Assembly (NCBI GenBank): GCA_021927905.1
Contig: BLLK01000062.1
Location: forward strand, 1,860,001 to 1,924,000
DNA: 64,000 nt
Source of the DNA: Chaetoceros tenuissimus
Taxonomy: Eukaryota; Bacillariophyta; Thalassiosirophyceae; Chaetocerotales; Chaetocerotaceae
Direction of reading: 5' to 3'
Below, one piece after another: positions 22,032 through 33,896 of this stretch. The stretch's first letter is position 1, and every line of letters starts with the position of its first letter. The translations under genes and the position numbers were made by a program. Below the pieces are notes generated by a model that was given only the letters and a program-made list of their open reading frames with translations, searched no databases and had not been told where the DNA came from.

Positions 22032-22576
22032 TTTCAACGATTAATTCAAAAGAAGGTAGATGTGAACATATCAATAGCATCAAAGTCCTTCTTGAAGCTA
22101 GTTATTCGAAGTTGATTTGTTTTTTTGTTCTTTTCTTTTGATGGCAGAGATTGATGGATTTGCGTTCGATAGGTTATGGGTTTAGCAAGCTCGTAACAAG
22201 TCAGTCGTGGAAATCTCTTTTGACCAACTACGACTATTTTCATCTGCGCTAAACAGCTTATGATAGATAGCTATGTACGCTAGCTCCTTAGCTCAAAGAG
22301 CGAGATTAATGGGAGAGAACAACGAACAAACAGCAGCGCAAGCAATCTAGCAAAAGCAGTGATCATCTTCTAATGAAAGCGCCTTGCTCTAGAAAATACT
22401 TCTGAAAGAAGCCAAAAGAACAAAGTCAATCCACACATACGTATTCACCATTGAAGAACTTGATCACTTTGATCAAATCGCTATCCTACTTTGAAAATAA
22501 CAAAAACACAAAAGGGAAAGAGTCAAAAGCTTATTCTTGCCTAAAATATTGAACAACAAAACTCCACTCAGCGAAA
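22032..22576. promoter_or_regulatory. Divergent intergenic region, AKR-like and GOT1
   Basis: Non-coding. It holds TACGTA at 22438-22443, about 135 bp before GOT1. No RNA gene recognised. Confidence 0.4.
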
Positions 22577-23083
22577 ATGATTTCTGATAATGCAAAGATA
22601 GGGACAGGTCTACTATTTCTTGGATGTGTATTCTTGTTCCTAGGAGTTATATTTCTTTTTGATTCTGCTCTTTTAGCTCTTGGAGATGTTCTATTTCTGA
22701 GTGGTTTGACAATGACGATAGGTAAGATACTGTTTTACCCTAGTTTGTAATCATCTTTCATGAACAAATGATTCATCCAAAAATGCCTCTTATGTATAGG
22801 TACATCGAGAACCATAAGATTTTTCTCAAGGAAAGATCGCTTACGAGGAATAATTGCATTCTTTGGTGGGATCTTTCTTGTATTTTGCAGATGGGGAATG
22901 TTTGGAATGATTCTTCAACTGTATGGAATTGTGTATCTTTTTGGACAATTTTTCCCTATAGTTTTGCAGTCATTGCAGAATGCTCCTGTAATAGGATCAG
23001 TATTTCGTTCACCAAAGGTTGATAGATTTTTCAATAAAGTTAGTACATCTGGGGGGTTACCAACGCGGGTTTCACCAGTTTGA
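22577..23083 (+). CDS. GOT1: Vesicle transport protein GOT1
   Basis: Two exons, 22577-22721 and 22800-23083, join in phase 1 and give 142 residues, the usual length of the family. GOT1 is a four-pass membrane protein of ER and Golgi needed for COPII vesicle traffic and Golgi SNARE function. The order of conserved segments is complete: [82 protein letters not shown] and PVIGSVF...VDRF. Four hydrophobic helices are evident. The intron splits the Gly codon after TMTI. Confidence 0.93.
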
Positions 23084-23364
23084 AGATGGTGAGCACAACA
23101 TATTCATATCAGTTTTGAATTTTGAGATGAAATAATATGTTGATGAAAGCCAAGGGGATAATCAACGGAAACATGATCAACAACTTCATTTTGTTTGCAA
23201 TAAAGATAATACAACCATAGTGCAAATAACGAGATATGAAACAAAAGAAGTATAATCTAGCTTTCTAGTCAATTTTTAATTTAGCAACTTCAAGATTGGA
23301 TGCAGTCCAACTACATCTCCATCTGTTTATTACCACCTCAATAATATATATACGTTGATAAGAT

Positions 23365-24708
23365 CTAGCTCTTGTGCTCTTTACTCAAAAGAACGATTCC
23401 CATAAATGTAACAACTGCAGACAATACCCAACAAGCTATGTCTTTTTTTCCTTTAATTTCATGGAACAAAATGATACCAAGTAGCCCGCTCACGATCATT
23501 TGACTTTGTACTATGGACATTCCTATTGATTCACCTAAAAAAGTAACAGAAAGAATCTGTGATACGTTCCCAATACTCCACAGAGTCCCACTCAACACGC
23601 CAGGAAGTAAGATTTTGTCCACGTGCAGTGATGGCAAAGCCTTGTAACCATCATGAAATGACTTGGTTTTGTAGGAATTAACCAAAAAGTAAAGTAACCA
23701 TCCCAGTAGAGTTGCAATAGCTGCTCCTACTCCAAAGCTGATGACATAGTCAATACCTCGATCGATTTTAGGGGCTAGTTTCATCGGGATTAAATTTGAT
23801 CCTCCAAGCAAACCATCACACGCAGCACCAATTAGACCGAGCAATCGTCTTTCCCACTTGATTCCTAGAAATATAATAGTATTTTCGTCATCTTGCTTCC
23901 TGGAAGCATTTTCAAGTGTTTGTCCGTCTTGAGTCTGTTCATTTTCATTATTGGTCGCGGTATTACTTGAATGTTGATCGCCATTCTCAATATCCTCCGA
24001 GTCTGCATTTAATAAAGGTTCATTCAAATCTGTACTAAGCTCTAATGTTTGTTCACTACCAATTGCATCTGAGCTACCTGAGTTACTCCCTGATGAGAAA
24101 TACGCCATTCCAATGAAACCGAGTACAAGCATCATGACACCAAAGGCAGTGCTCCAGATGGAATTAACTTGCTCATCAAAAAAGAATATACCCCAAGAAA
24201 AAGAAATCAATACAGTTATGCAACTCTGAGAAAGAGAAATGAAATTGTTAGTTACAACGAGAATAGCATAGTAATCCGATATTTATAGAAATGAAACTTA
24301 CCCAGGTACCAACACTAACTGCTAAGCCAGCATTTCTAATTCCAAAAATCCCACATACTCCTCCTGACACCCATAAAATACCAGAGACTATTCCCCAATT
24401 GGTGTACTCAAAATCTACACCCAGAAACAACACTACCCAACTCGTCACAAAACACATGATACTTTTGTATGTCTGTAGTACAAATGGATCTGGACTACAC
24501 ATATCAATAGCTAGGGAGTGATGAGTGTGTCAGTTGAAAGTCGTGAAAAAGAGATGTAAGAGTAGCAGTGTTCTGCTGTTTGAATCCCTCAGTTCAACGT
24601 ACCTTTGCATTTTAGTGGAGCTCCAAAGCTACCGAAGCCAATCATACCAACAAAGGCAGCTATGAGCCCACATCCATTACCACATGAATCTAGTGATTGA
24701 AGCCCCAT
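23365..24708 (-). CDS. TMEM144-type multi-pass transporter (DMT superfamily)
   Basis: Three exons (24708-24603, 24510-24302, 24225-23365) join in phase 1 then phase 0 and give about 391 residues. The first exon encodes IAAFVGMIGFGSFGAPLKCK, the first helix with the G-x-P-x-K signature of the TMEM144/sugar-transporter-like family; the same signature recurs in the second half (LLGGSNLIPMKL). About ten membrane segments are visible, with a long hydrophilic acidic loop (about residues 150-215) between the two halves. SCITVLISFSWGIFFFDE and SQMIVSGLLGIILFHEIKG are the matching helix-5/helix-10 ends. Substrate unknown; relatives are putative carbohydrate transporters. Confidence 0.85.
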
Positions 24709-25001
24709 AGTTATTTCTTCTATTTGTATTATTGTTTATTTTAATAAGAGATATGGTTTGAAGAGTTGGGATGGAGATTCATCAGGTCGATGATGATTGA
24801 TGATGTGCGTGTGGAGACGTCAAAAACATTCTATTCAAATTCTGAAATGGTACCTTACTTAGCGTGAGGATCAATATCGAACCCCACCAGGAGGGGATAT
24901 TTGATTATTGACTCCCTCTCCAATGACTTTGGTCCTTAATCGGCAAATAGTACGTCAGTATTCACCAACTGTCATGTGCCATTTTTCATTGATTTTTCTG
25001 T

Positions 25002-26750
25002 TTACCTATTCTTCTTCGCTCTTCGAATCAATTCTTCTGATTCTTTACTGTTTGGTTTATTTTCATTTATTTGAGTCGCAGCTTGGAATGCAACGTGGAC
25101 TCTAGCCTTGATGTGATCCTTGTCTTCACAAGTTTTGTTGGATTCCGACTTTGAAAAGTACTTGGAGCCTGCTACTGATAGAAACTCTTCACCAATAATT
25201 TTCAAAGCATTGGCCTTCTTTCGTCGTGTCAATCTTGACTTTGATGATGAGTCATTCAACACTTTGAAGCATGCTGTTTCAATCAGGGATGCGATGTCGT
25301 GGCCATTGAAGGCCCAAGCTAGATCAATAATTTGTGGTAGAAAATGTTCCATATCTTCAGCAGAAATATTAGGAGCTTCAGATTCATTCTCAAAGTCAGA
25401 TGTTGTCATATTTTTGAAAGTGGCAAATTCTTTCGCCAAGTCAACAATCATTTTCAATCCTTCACCTGTCCTCTTCCATCCCCTTATTTTCTTTACACCA
25501 GCTGAGTACATCCACATAGGGAACCCTATTGGATTATTTCGTCTATATAAATCGGCTTCTTGTAATAAAGCTTGACCAATGAGAATTAGAAATTTGTCTC
25601 CAAAACCGCTCGCTTGAATTTCTTCGGCTTCTTTCCGGATCTTGCTTCGAAATTGTTCTTCATCAACAAAACTCTCAATCTTCTCTCTGAGATGTTGTGC
25701 AACTTGGACTGATCTCTTTTTCTTTTGAAGTTCTGAAGCTTGCCAAAATTGAGAAAAATCAGTGGTTGCCTTGGAAGCATCGTTTGCTACCTTTGAGAAA
25801 GATATTAATTGCTGAAGAAACGATGCCACTGCCAATTCGCCAATGTACGGTTCCACCAATTGAGAACCGAATAATATTTCGAAAAAGATTCCCACGTTGA
25901 AGTCTGATGAGTGTCCACCATCCAAAGAGGATGTGGAACCCCATTGGTCATATTCTTCTCTCAGCTTTGGATCTGATAGAGTCTGATAGGCTTTATGAAG
26001 CTCCAAAAATGCTTCAGTTGCCTCCTGGCTTGAGTTTTTATCTGGATGAACCACTTTGGCTTTCTTAAAGTAAGCACTTTTGATTTCTTTTGATGATGCG
26101 CCAGGTTTAATTCCAAGAATGTCATAAAAAGTTGAGTCTGTCACAGATGTTCTAGAAGACTCTGAATGAGCTAATATCTCTGCTTCCTCATCCAGTGCAT
26201 ATTTTTTAAATGTCTTTTCTTCATAATCCCATATTTTTTTCTCAATCAACGTGGCATATAATGCTTTTGGAGTATTCCACAATCCTATTCCGATATTCAA
26301 TGCAGCAACGACGACACTTGTGAAGATGGTAATGCTAGCTCCTATTCCGCCCAGTACAAAACCCAATATGAAACCAACCCCTCCTGCTTGAGAGAATAGG
26401 TATGGTAGTCCAATGATGCAACCCAAACTTGTTACTACTCCAAATAATCCACTAATGATACCATTTTTCAGACCTTGTATAATGTCTCTAGGCCCTGAAG
26501 TCGGTACGAATACTTTAATGGCTTCATAGGCATCACGTTGAGCCTGTTCATCACTTTCATAGCGCTGCTTTCGGTTACGCTCTGCATGTTGTCTCCTCGC
26601 GTTTCTCTCTTCTTCGCGTTTTCTTCTATTTTGTTCCCTTTGCACTCGACGTCTATACTCAGGTTGACCTTCATCTTGTGCCGAAACGAATATGGTTGCT
26701 GAGCATAAAAGGAAAAAAAGGATAAAGAATCGGCCGCAGAAAAATTTCAT
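25002..26750 (-). CDS. Membrane-bound DnaJ (J-domain) protein, secretory pathway
   Basis: 582 residues, no intron. It begins with a signal peptide (FFILFFLLCSATIFVSA) followed by a highly charged Arg/Glu-rich segment. Two or three hydrophobic, Gly-rich membrane segments lie at about residues 95-165 (IISGLFGVVTSLGCIIGL, GGVGFILGFVLGGIGASI). The J domain is at about 210-275 with the catalytic loop HPD (VVHPDKNSSQEATEAF) that stimulates Hsp70 ATPase. A DnaJ-X-like C-terminal region follows (FFEILFGSQLVEPYIGEL...). This arrangement fits an ER or secretory-compartment co-chaperone. The side of the membrane on which J sits was not determined. Confidence 0.85.
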   Translation of the reverse strand: MKFFCGRFFILFFLLCSATIFVSAQDEGQPEYRRRVQREQNRRKREEERNARRQHAERNRKQRYESDEQAQRDAYEAIKVFVPTSGPRDIIQGLKNGIISGLFGVVTSLGCIIGLPYLFSQAGGVGFILGFVLGGIGASITIFTSVVVAALNIGIGLWNTPKALYATLIEKKIWDYEEKTFKKYALDEEAEILAHSESSRTSVTDSTFYDILGIKPGASSKEIKSAYFKKAKVVHPDKNSSQEATEAFLELHKAYQTLSDPKLREEYDQWGSTSSLDGGHSSDFNVGIFFEILFGSQLVEPYIGELAVASFLQQLISFSKVANDASKATTDFSQFWQASELQKKKRSVQVAQHLREKIESFVDEEQFRSKIRKEAEEIQASGFGDKFLILIGQALLQEADLYRRNNPIGFPMWMYSAGVKKIRGWKRTGEGLKMIVDLAKEFATFKNMTTSDFENESEAPNISAEDMEHFLPQIIDLAWAFNGHDIASLIETACFKVLNDSSSKSRLTRRKKANALKIIGEEFLSVAGSKYFSKSESNKTCEDKDHIKARVHVAFQAATQINENKPNSKESEELIRRAKKNR

Positions 26751-27001
26751 TATACTTCCAGTAGCTGCACTCCGTCAAATCTGTGTGATGAATCGTTGAA
26801 GAGTAAAGCACAAACAGCAATGAAACTTGTTGTGTGATGTGGAAGTCCTCTTAATCTCCTCTCATCACTACTTCATCTCATCAATGGATACACGATATGG
26901 GTCTTACGTACATACGTACATACAATGAAAAAAGGAATTCTACTACTATCAATATGGCTAAATATATCGTGTCAACATTTGAAAATTTCAATTTATAAAA
27001 T

Positions 27002-28296
27002 TTATGAAAGTCTTTCAATAACAATCGCTGATGCACCACCTCCACCATTGCAAATAGAAGCACAGCCAATAGTTGAATCTTTTTCTTTCAAAACATTGTA
27101 CAAGCTGCCGATAATTCTAGCTCCTGACATTCCAATGGGATGACCCATGGCAACAGCCCCTCCAAAAACATTCACTTTATCTGCATCAAGTTTGAGTAGC
27201 TCGATATTTGCTAGAGCTACAACAGAAAATGCTTCGTTGATCTCGTGATACTCAATGTCACTTATATCTACTTTGGCATTCTTTGCGGCAACTGGAACTG
27301 CTAGAGCAGGGGACGTTGTAAATTGTACAGGATCTTGAGCAGCATCACCACATCCTAAGATTCTGGCAATTGGCTTTAGACCCAAATCAAGTGCTGCGTC
27401 TTCTGCCATGAGCACCATGGCTGCTGCACCATCGTTCAAAGAACTTGCATTTGCTGCTGTGACTGTTCCATCTTTTGAAAACGCAGGTCTTAGTGTAGAA
27501 AGTTTCTCCATATTCACTGAATGAGGTTCTTCATCTGTATCTACAACAATTGGATCGCCCCTTCGCTGTGGAACTTCTACACTAACAATTTCAGATTCAA
27601 ATATACCATCTGCAATTGCTTTCTGTGCTCTCTTGTAGCTCTCAATTGCAAATGCATCCTGATCTTGTCTAGAAATGCCATATGTTTGAGAACAAATTTC
27701 TGCACACATTCCCATGTGTTGATTATTATAAACATCCCAAAGCCCATCATGAATAACTCCATCAATCAATTGGGTATGTCCTAAAGCTGTCCCCGAACGA
27801 GAACCCATCAAATAATGTGGAATATTACTCATACTTTCAAAACCACCAGCGAGTAGAGCATCTGTTGAATTTGTTAGTCCTCCACATTGAATCATTTGGG
27901 ATGCAAGCATCACTGACTTCATACCGGAGGCACAAACTTTATTGATTGTTGTACAGACAACACTATTCGGCAAACCTGCTCCAAGAACTAAATTTGTTGT
28001 TTGATAAGAGTAGGTCGATTGTAAGATTGTAAGATCAAAATTAAATTGGATGACTTCGAGACAAATTTGCTATTATAACCACACTTACCCGCTTGACGAC
28101 ATGGTGCTTGGCCTATACCAGCAGATACAACATTACCAAGAAAAGCTTCTTTAATTTCAATGTCACTTGATCCAGTCCTTTCTAATGCAGCTCTTGTTGC
28201 TATAGCTCCAAGCTCTGGAGCCTTGAGGGAAGATAATGATCCTCGAAACTTGGCGATTGGGGTACGTGCGAAGCTTACTAATACCGGTCTAATCAT
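27002..28296 (-). CDS. Acetyl-CoA C-acetyltransferase (biosynthetic thiolase)
   Basis: Two exons, 28296-28089 and 27987-27002, give 397 residues, the normal thiolase length. The enzyme condenses two acetyl-CoA to acetoacetyl-CoA (or the reverse), serving mevalonate and ketone or branched-chain amino-acid metabolism. Catalytic residues are visible: nucleophile Cys in NKVCASGMK, His in the NEAF loop, [13 protein letters not shown], and the second Cys in the CNGGGGASA motif near the C-terminus. An acceptor at 27988 was chosen because it yields RQAVLGAGLP, as in the family, rather than a later AG. The C-terminus (IVIERLS) is not a peroxisomal signal. No clear mitochondrial presequence is visible. 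Confidence 0.93.
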
Positions 28297-28622
28297 ATTG
28301 AATGGGATCAGTATAATAGGTACAATATTTGAATGTAAACAAAGTGAGTGTCAGCAGAAACAACTTCTGTTTTGTGCTTGGCGTATTTGTTTGAATTGAT
28401 GTCGAAAACATCACAAAGGATCCTGTTTATTCTTTTTCTTCTTTCACTCCCCTTTTTGGATAAAACAAATGAAACCCACAACGTGAATATTTGATAGAGG
28501 GGTTGCAGATGATCTACAAAGAAAGCAGTCAACAGGATTGCTATTATTTACTTTTTCATCTCTCATCTCTACTAGCACATCTTTAATGCACCCATTCCTT
28601 TCCAGTCTAAGGTACACAATAC
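28297..28622. promoter_or_regulatory. Divergent intergenic region, thiolase and tryparedoxin-like
   Basis: Non-coding stretch between two divergent starts. No repeat or RNA gene seen. Confidence 0.3.
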
Positions 28623-29142
28623 ATGATGCTCACTTCTAAGTTCCCTTCCCTTGCATCCTCACTTGCATCATCTAAAGTGCTTGGATTATATTTTGCGTCT
28701 AGTTGGGTGAGTTCCCGCATATATATTTCTTCTGTCAGGGATCTCCTTCTCAGATGTTAACACTTCTTGTAAACAGTGTCCAGATTGTACACCGGTTACT
28801 CCACGGCTAAAGACTATTTTCGAGTCCCAAGCAGGCAATGACTTTTCAGTTGTGTATGTATCTAGTGATCGAAGCGAGGAGCAAATGAAAGAAACTATGG
28901 AAAAGTCTCATGGAAAGTGGGGTATGATTCCTTTTGACAGTAGTGAAAAGGATGAGTTGAAGAAGAATTTCGGATGTTGTGCTGGGAGTGAGGTCTTCCA
29001 ACTAGGCATGTCTCCTTTCGATCGCAAGTATGGAATTCCTACGTTAGTCTTGATTGATTGTGAAAAGCAAGAGGTGATTTCTTTTGATGGTGTACAAGAC
29101 GTGATGAGTGGAGAGTTGCTGGCTAAATATGGTCTCTCGTAA
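28623..29142 (+). CDS. Tryparedoxin/nucleoredoxin-like thioredoxin-fold protein
   Basis: Two exons, 28623-28706 and 28777-29142, give 149 residues. The intron falls exactly between Trp and Cys of the active site, so the redox motif WCPDC is formed only after splicing (exon 1 ends LYFASSW, exon 2 begins CPDCTPVTPRL). FSVVYVSSDRSEEQM and IPTLVLIDCEKQEVI follow tryparedoxins and nucleoredoxins. The family reduces protein disulfides in the cytosol or nucleus. WCPDC differs from the WCPPC typical of trypanosomatid tryparedoxin. ATG 28623 is followed directly by a second ATG. Confidence 0.85.
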
Positions 29143-29294
29143 AAACATTAGAACGACCGCATTATCTGTACTAGATTGGTCATTATATTATATCACAACA
29201 ATTTTTACATTACAATACGCCCATCTGGTACTCTCTTGTATACAATACAATTTACAAATCATTAGACCCCAAATACTAATGAATTGCCTAATTC

Positions 29295-32200
29295 TCACTG
29301 AGTAGTACTACCGGTGCTAATTCTCTTTCTTGGACCAGTTGAAGATGATCTTGTTCGTTTAGAAGAAGAACGCGTTACAGCCTCTTCTTCTTCCTCTTTG
29401 TCAAATTTTGTGAGATCCAAAGTGAGAGTTCTACTTGAATTGGTAGGAACATTTCGGCAAATTCCGACAAGACTTTTACTCTGTTCGTAGAACATATCTT
29501 TGAGACTAATCACAATGCATTGGAAGTCCTTACTGCGCTGGCGAATGTAGTTACACAACTTCAAAACATTGACGTTATCAAGAGCTGCATCAACTTCATC
29601 CATCACAAAAAATGGAGCTGGACGATAGGAATGGATTGCAAACAATAGTGCCAGTGCAGCAATTGTTTTTTCTCCACCGCTTAGATATTCCATATCTCTG
29701 TATCTCTTCATAGGAGGCATCGCAGTGAATTTGATTCCTCCATTGTAAGGCTCCTCAGTGTCATCGAGACTCAAAAAAGCATTTCCTCCCAATGGGTGTT
29801 TGCTACTTTTAGTCATATCCTTGTAAATAACTGTGAGGGCATTAGCAATATGATCGTAGGCAGATTTGAACTTTTCAATTCTCTTTCTCTTTATTTCTTC
29901 AAAGTCCTTGGTCGCCCGTTTTGCATTCTTTTTGGATTCGTTGAAGTCGTTGTTACATTCCTCCAATTCTTCCACAACAGTATCAAATGCATCCGCAGCC
30001 TATGGAGACAAGAGAAAAGTGTTAGTTTCGAATGATGCTTTCGCACTTCGTTTCATTGATCATCATACCTTCATATTTGGACTCATCCCCTCGATTTGCA
30101 TTGTTACTTTCTCGATATTATCCGTAAATTTTCTGTGCAAGTCCTTTTCTTTGTTGTCACTCACTCTCTTCTGGAGGTCTTTCTTCAGTTGAGAAAAATC
30201 GATTCTGTTCGTATCATTACGATCTTTCATTACCCTTGAATCATCATGCTGTGAGAAATGAGTAGATATGAAAGTCCCCTGAGTCATTGGAAGACTAGAA
30301 TCCTGCATTTCCGAATCGTCATCCTGGCCACTTCGACGTCTACTGCGGGAAGATCGAGAAGATTCCCCTTCTTGGTCAGATGAGTCTGTGAGAGGAATCT
30401 CAGCTTCCTCTACTCTAGCCTTTTGAAGAGTCTCATGTAACTTTGCCCGTAGTCCCTCGAGATTTGCCTCTTCTGTATCAATTGTCTTACCAATGCTTTT
30501 GGCATTATTCTGTCCTTGTTTGTAGTTATTTTGTGCTTTCTTCACTTCGTCATCGTGTTCTTTCTCAGTGGTCTTCGCATCTTCGAGCTCTGATTCAATA
30601 CTAGCGACTTGAGCCTTAAGCTCTGCAATAGAATTGGTGAATTCAGACTCGCGTGCTTCGGCGTCCTCGAGTTTCTTCTCCATTTTCTTAATGGATTGAG
30701 CTCTTTTCGTAATGTCATCAGAAAAATCACGATTCTCCTCATACTGTTTCTGGGCCTTCAATTTCTCAAGGTGTTCTCTGATCGTTCTTCGCTTTTTGAG
30801 GAAATCTTCCCTTGATTTTCCTATAGCCTCGTCGTAAGAGTGAAAATCTTTCAATCCTGTCTTTTCACGGAAAGGACCATAGTATTCCTCTTCTGCTTCC
30901 TTCACTGCAAGAATAGCTTCTTCTACCTTACCAGAAAGAGTACCAATCTCTGTCTCGATTTTCCTGAGATTACTACTTGCTTTCTGCTCCTGCTTTGTGA
31001 TCGAGGAAATCAATGCAACTTGCTCTTTCAATTTGTTCTTGGTGAATTTCAGATCACTTTCTGTAAATTGAAGTCGATTTGTAAAGTTTCCCACTCTATT
31101 GCGAAGCTCTTCAATTTTCGACGCTCTTCCTCCTCTTGATGTCCTCCTATCTGATTGAGAACCACCTCTATCAGCCTTTTCTAGTTCAGCAAGCTCAGTC
31201 TCAAGCTCGTCTCTCTTTTCGCCAAGCTTCTCTACCTCCCGGTCGTTCCATCTTCCGGCTCTATTTTTATTGTCGCTTGAAATTCCACCTGTCATGGTAC
31301 CAGCTTTGCTGATCACTGCACCTCCTAATGTGACAGCTTTGAATCTTGCCTCTTCTCCTGACCCTCTGTTCCTTCCTCCAAAGCATAATTCACGCGCACA
31401 GTCCAAATTATCACAAACAACTGAGTTCCCAACAGCATACATGACTGCTTTCTTGACGTCATCATTGCATGAGATTACATCACAACAAAGCCTAAATCTA
31501 CTATCCTGTTGAAGCATAGTTCGAATTCTTTCTGTACTTGCCTCGTCTGGCACTTGGAGACTGTCAAGTGGTAAGAAAGTAGCAGTACCAATTTGATTAT
31601 CACGTAGATAATTGATACATTCAAACGCAGTTTGCTTTGTATCAACTACAACCGCGTCCTAAGAATAGATACATGTGTAAGATAAACGATGATACTGACA
31701 CAAAGAAGCGATGATTTATAAGGTATCCCTACTCACCATATCTTTTCCTCCAGCAACTGTCACCGCTAGATCGTATCTTTTCATGGTAGGCTGGCAAAGG
31801 CGGACAAGACGCCCCTTGACACCAGGGAAGTATCTTTTGAGAGCAGAGATTGCTTCCTCAATACGCGCCTCGTGGTCGTTCTTCCTCTTCACATCCCTAG
31901 CATCACGAAGAGTTGCATTGATTTTTTCCAACTCGGTATTGATAGCCGCTTTCTTCTGCTCATCTTCCTTCATAGCATCCAAAGTACTTTGAAGCTCTTC
32001 TTTGCTCTCTTGTAAATCTTGTTTAGTCTTTTGGATACTCTAAGTGTTTTTAAAGAGAAATTGTTAGAGAACAAACATGATTTTTTTGAAGACGATACTG
32101 TTGTATCAAAATCTTACCTCCTCCATCTTATCTTTTCGCTCTGTCAACTCTTTTACCCTATTTTTAGCTTCTGATTTGCCTACTTGAAGCTCTTTTACTT

Positions 32201-33545
32201 CATCGCTAAGAGTTGCAGCCTTTGCTCTAGCACTTTCTAGACGTCTGTTTACTGTATTGAGAGCGTTTCTTGGTTTTGCGCTAGCAACAGCAGCAGCTTC
32301 ACGTATTCTCTCATATTCAGCCTCTTGCTCCTCTGTCAAAGAAACTTCACCCTCTTTCTTCAAGTCCTCATATTCTTGCTGTAGATGTTGCTCTGTCTCT
32401 TTGTATTCTTCAATTTCTTTTTCCAAAGCTTTCAAGGTTTCCTCTTTTGCATCTGATTCCTTGCTCATCTTTGCGTGCTTCCTTTTCTCTGCCCCTATTT
32501 TCTTCTCTAAATTTTTTATTTGTTGCTCGACCTTGATAATATCGGGCTGTACTTTATCCATCTGTGCAACAAGATCTGTCCTTTTCTTCTCTAGTTTTGT
32601 GGACACACTTCTCGCTGCACTTGCCTCCTTCTTCGTGGACCTGACCTTTCCAGCAAGCTCTTCCAGAGACTGGTTTGCTTCCTCGAGATCTGCATTTAGA
32701 TCATCCAAAAGTTCTTCCTTCTCCTCAATGTCTGCTTTGATATGGTATAGTTGCCACAAGAAAAATTCTGTCAATAGCTTTGCCTTGGACTCAACTAATG
32801 CCTTGAATTGCTCAGCCTCATCTTTTTGACTCTTGAGATCTCGCTTCTTCTTCCAAACCCCTTTCTGTTTCATTGACGCTGCACTAACATCTTCCTCTGC
32901 CTTTTGCATGTTTGCGAGAGCATCGTCATATTCTTGTTTGAATTCCGCGGAAGAAGATATTTCCTCAAACCATTGTACCAGCTCCTTCGGTGTTTTCCTA
33001 GTAGTAGATTCTACATCTCCTTGAAAGACAAGGAAATTACGCCCTCTAAGCAACACTCCAATTTTAGCAAGAGCCTTTTCATAGTTGGCAAAGGTGACTA
33101 CCCGTCCGTTGACACGATATTCACCCGTACCTTTGGAAGAAATGCTTCGAGAGAATCGTGTTTCTTCGTCCGAGTCTTCAGCTTTGTAAATGAGTGTAGC
33201 ATTAGCACCTGTATTATCTTCGTCGTCTGCTCTATCACCTGGTGGTCGGAAGATTAGATCTTTCATTTGTGAAGATCGGAGGTCTCTGGATTGTACTCCG
33301 AGAACAAAAGATATGGCATCCATCAGATTCTGAATGTTGGGGATAAAAGAAAATTTGATGAGAAAAACGCATTGCAAAATAGCTGATATATTGGAGGCGT
33401 ACTACCAGGATCCATTTCTAGCTTTACTTACAGATTTACCACTACCATTTGGTCCAATGACAGATGTGAACTCGTGAAATGGTCCTATGCGCTGTTTGCC
33501 AGCATAGGATTTGAAGTTTTCTAACTCTAGATATGTGACTGGCAT
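29295..33545 (-). CDS. SMC1: Structural maintenance of chromosomes protein 1 (cohesin)
   Basis: Five exons (33545-33432, 33329-32118, 32039-31737, 31658-30069, 29999-29295), all in phase 0, give about 1307 residues. SMC1 pairs with SMC3 in the cohesin ring that holds sister chromatids. Walker A is formed across the first intron (GPNGSGKS in exon 1, [11 protein letters not shown] in exon 2). The SMC1-specific [12 protein letters not shown] is present. Long coiled coils flank a hinge encoded by exons 3 and 4 ([27 protein letters not shown]). The C-terminal ATPase half has [16 protein letters not shown] and Walker [14 protein letters not shown]. The insertion near [12 protein letters not shown] makes it slightly longer than usual. 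The upstream gap of 351 bp contains GTACGTA and GTACGTAC. Confidence 0.95.
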
Positions 33546-33896
33546 CGTCGCGTTTCCTATTCAACCCTCAGAATATGGCTATGATTATTGATATTGTAAG
33601 AGCTTGTATCGGGTTACTGCATTTAGTTTGGTGCTTCTACTTTGACCTGCTGGGTTTTATGAACATCAAAGAGTGCTGCTGCCTCAAAACTCAAAAGTGA
33701 AGTGATGCCTCCCTCCTCATCCATTCCCCTGTACGTAGCAAAGATACCAACGAAGAATACCCCGGCGATACTATGCATAAGTACGTACCTGTAAACTTTC
33801 TACTTTCTTTTCCTTTATTAACTTTAATTTACTTACTATAAAAATAGGAAAGATTTTGGTAATCTCTCCGTGCGAAAAACGCCATTATATTCACAT
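33546..33896. promoter_or_regulatory. Intergenic region upstream of SMC1
   Basis: Separates SMC1 from the 3' end of the next minus-strand gene. GTACGTA at 33731 and GTACGTAC at 33781 lie about 190-240 bp upstream of the SMC1 start. Nothing else recognised. Confidence 0.4.

Noticed and set aside
32257-32829. A 190-residue plus-strand frame
   Set aside because: Antisense shadow of the SMC1 coiled coil; the Ser/Phe-rich translation is what Lys/Glu-rich coding gives on the opposite strand.
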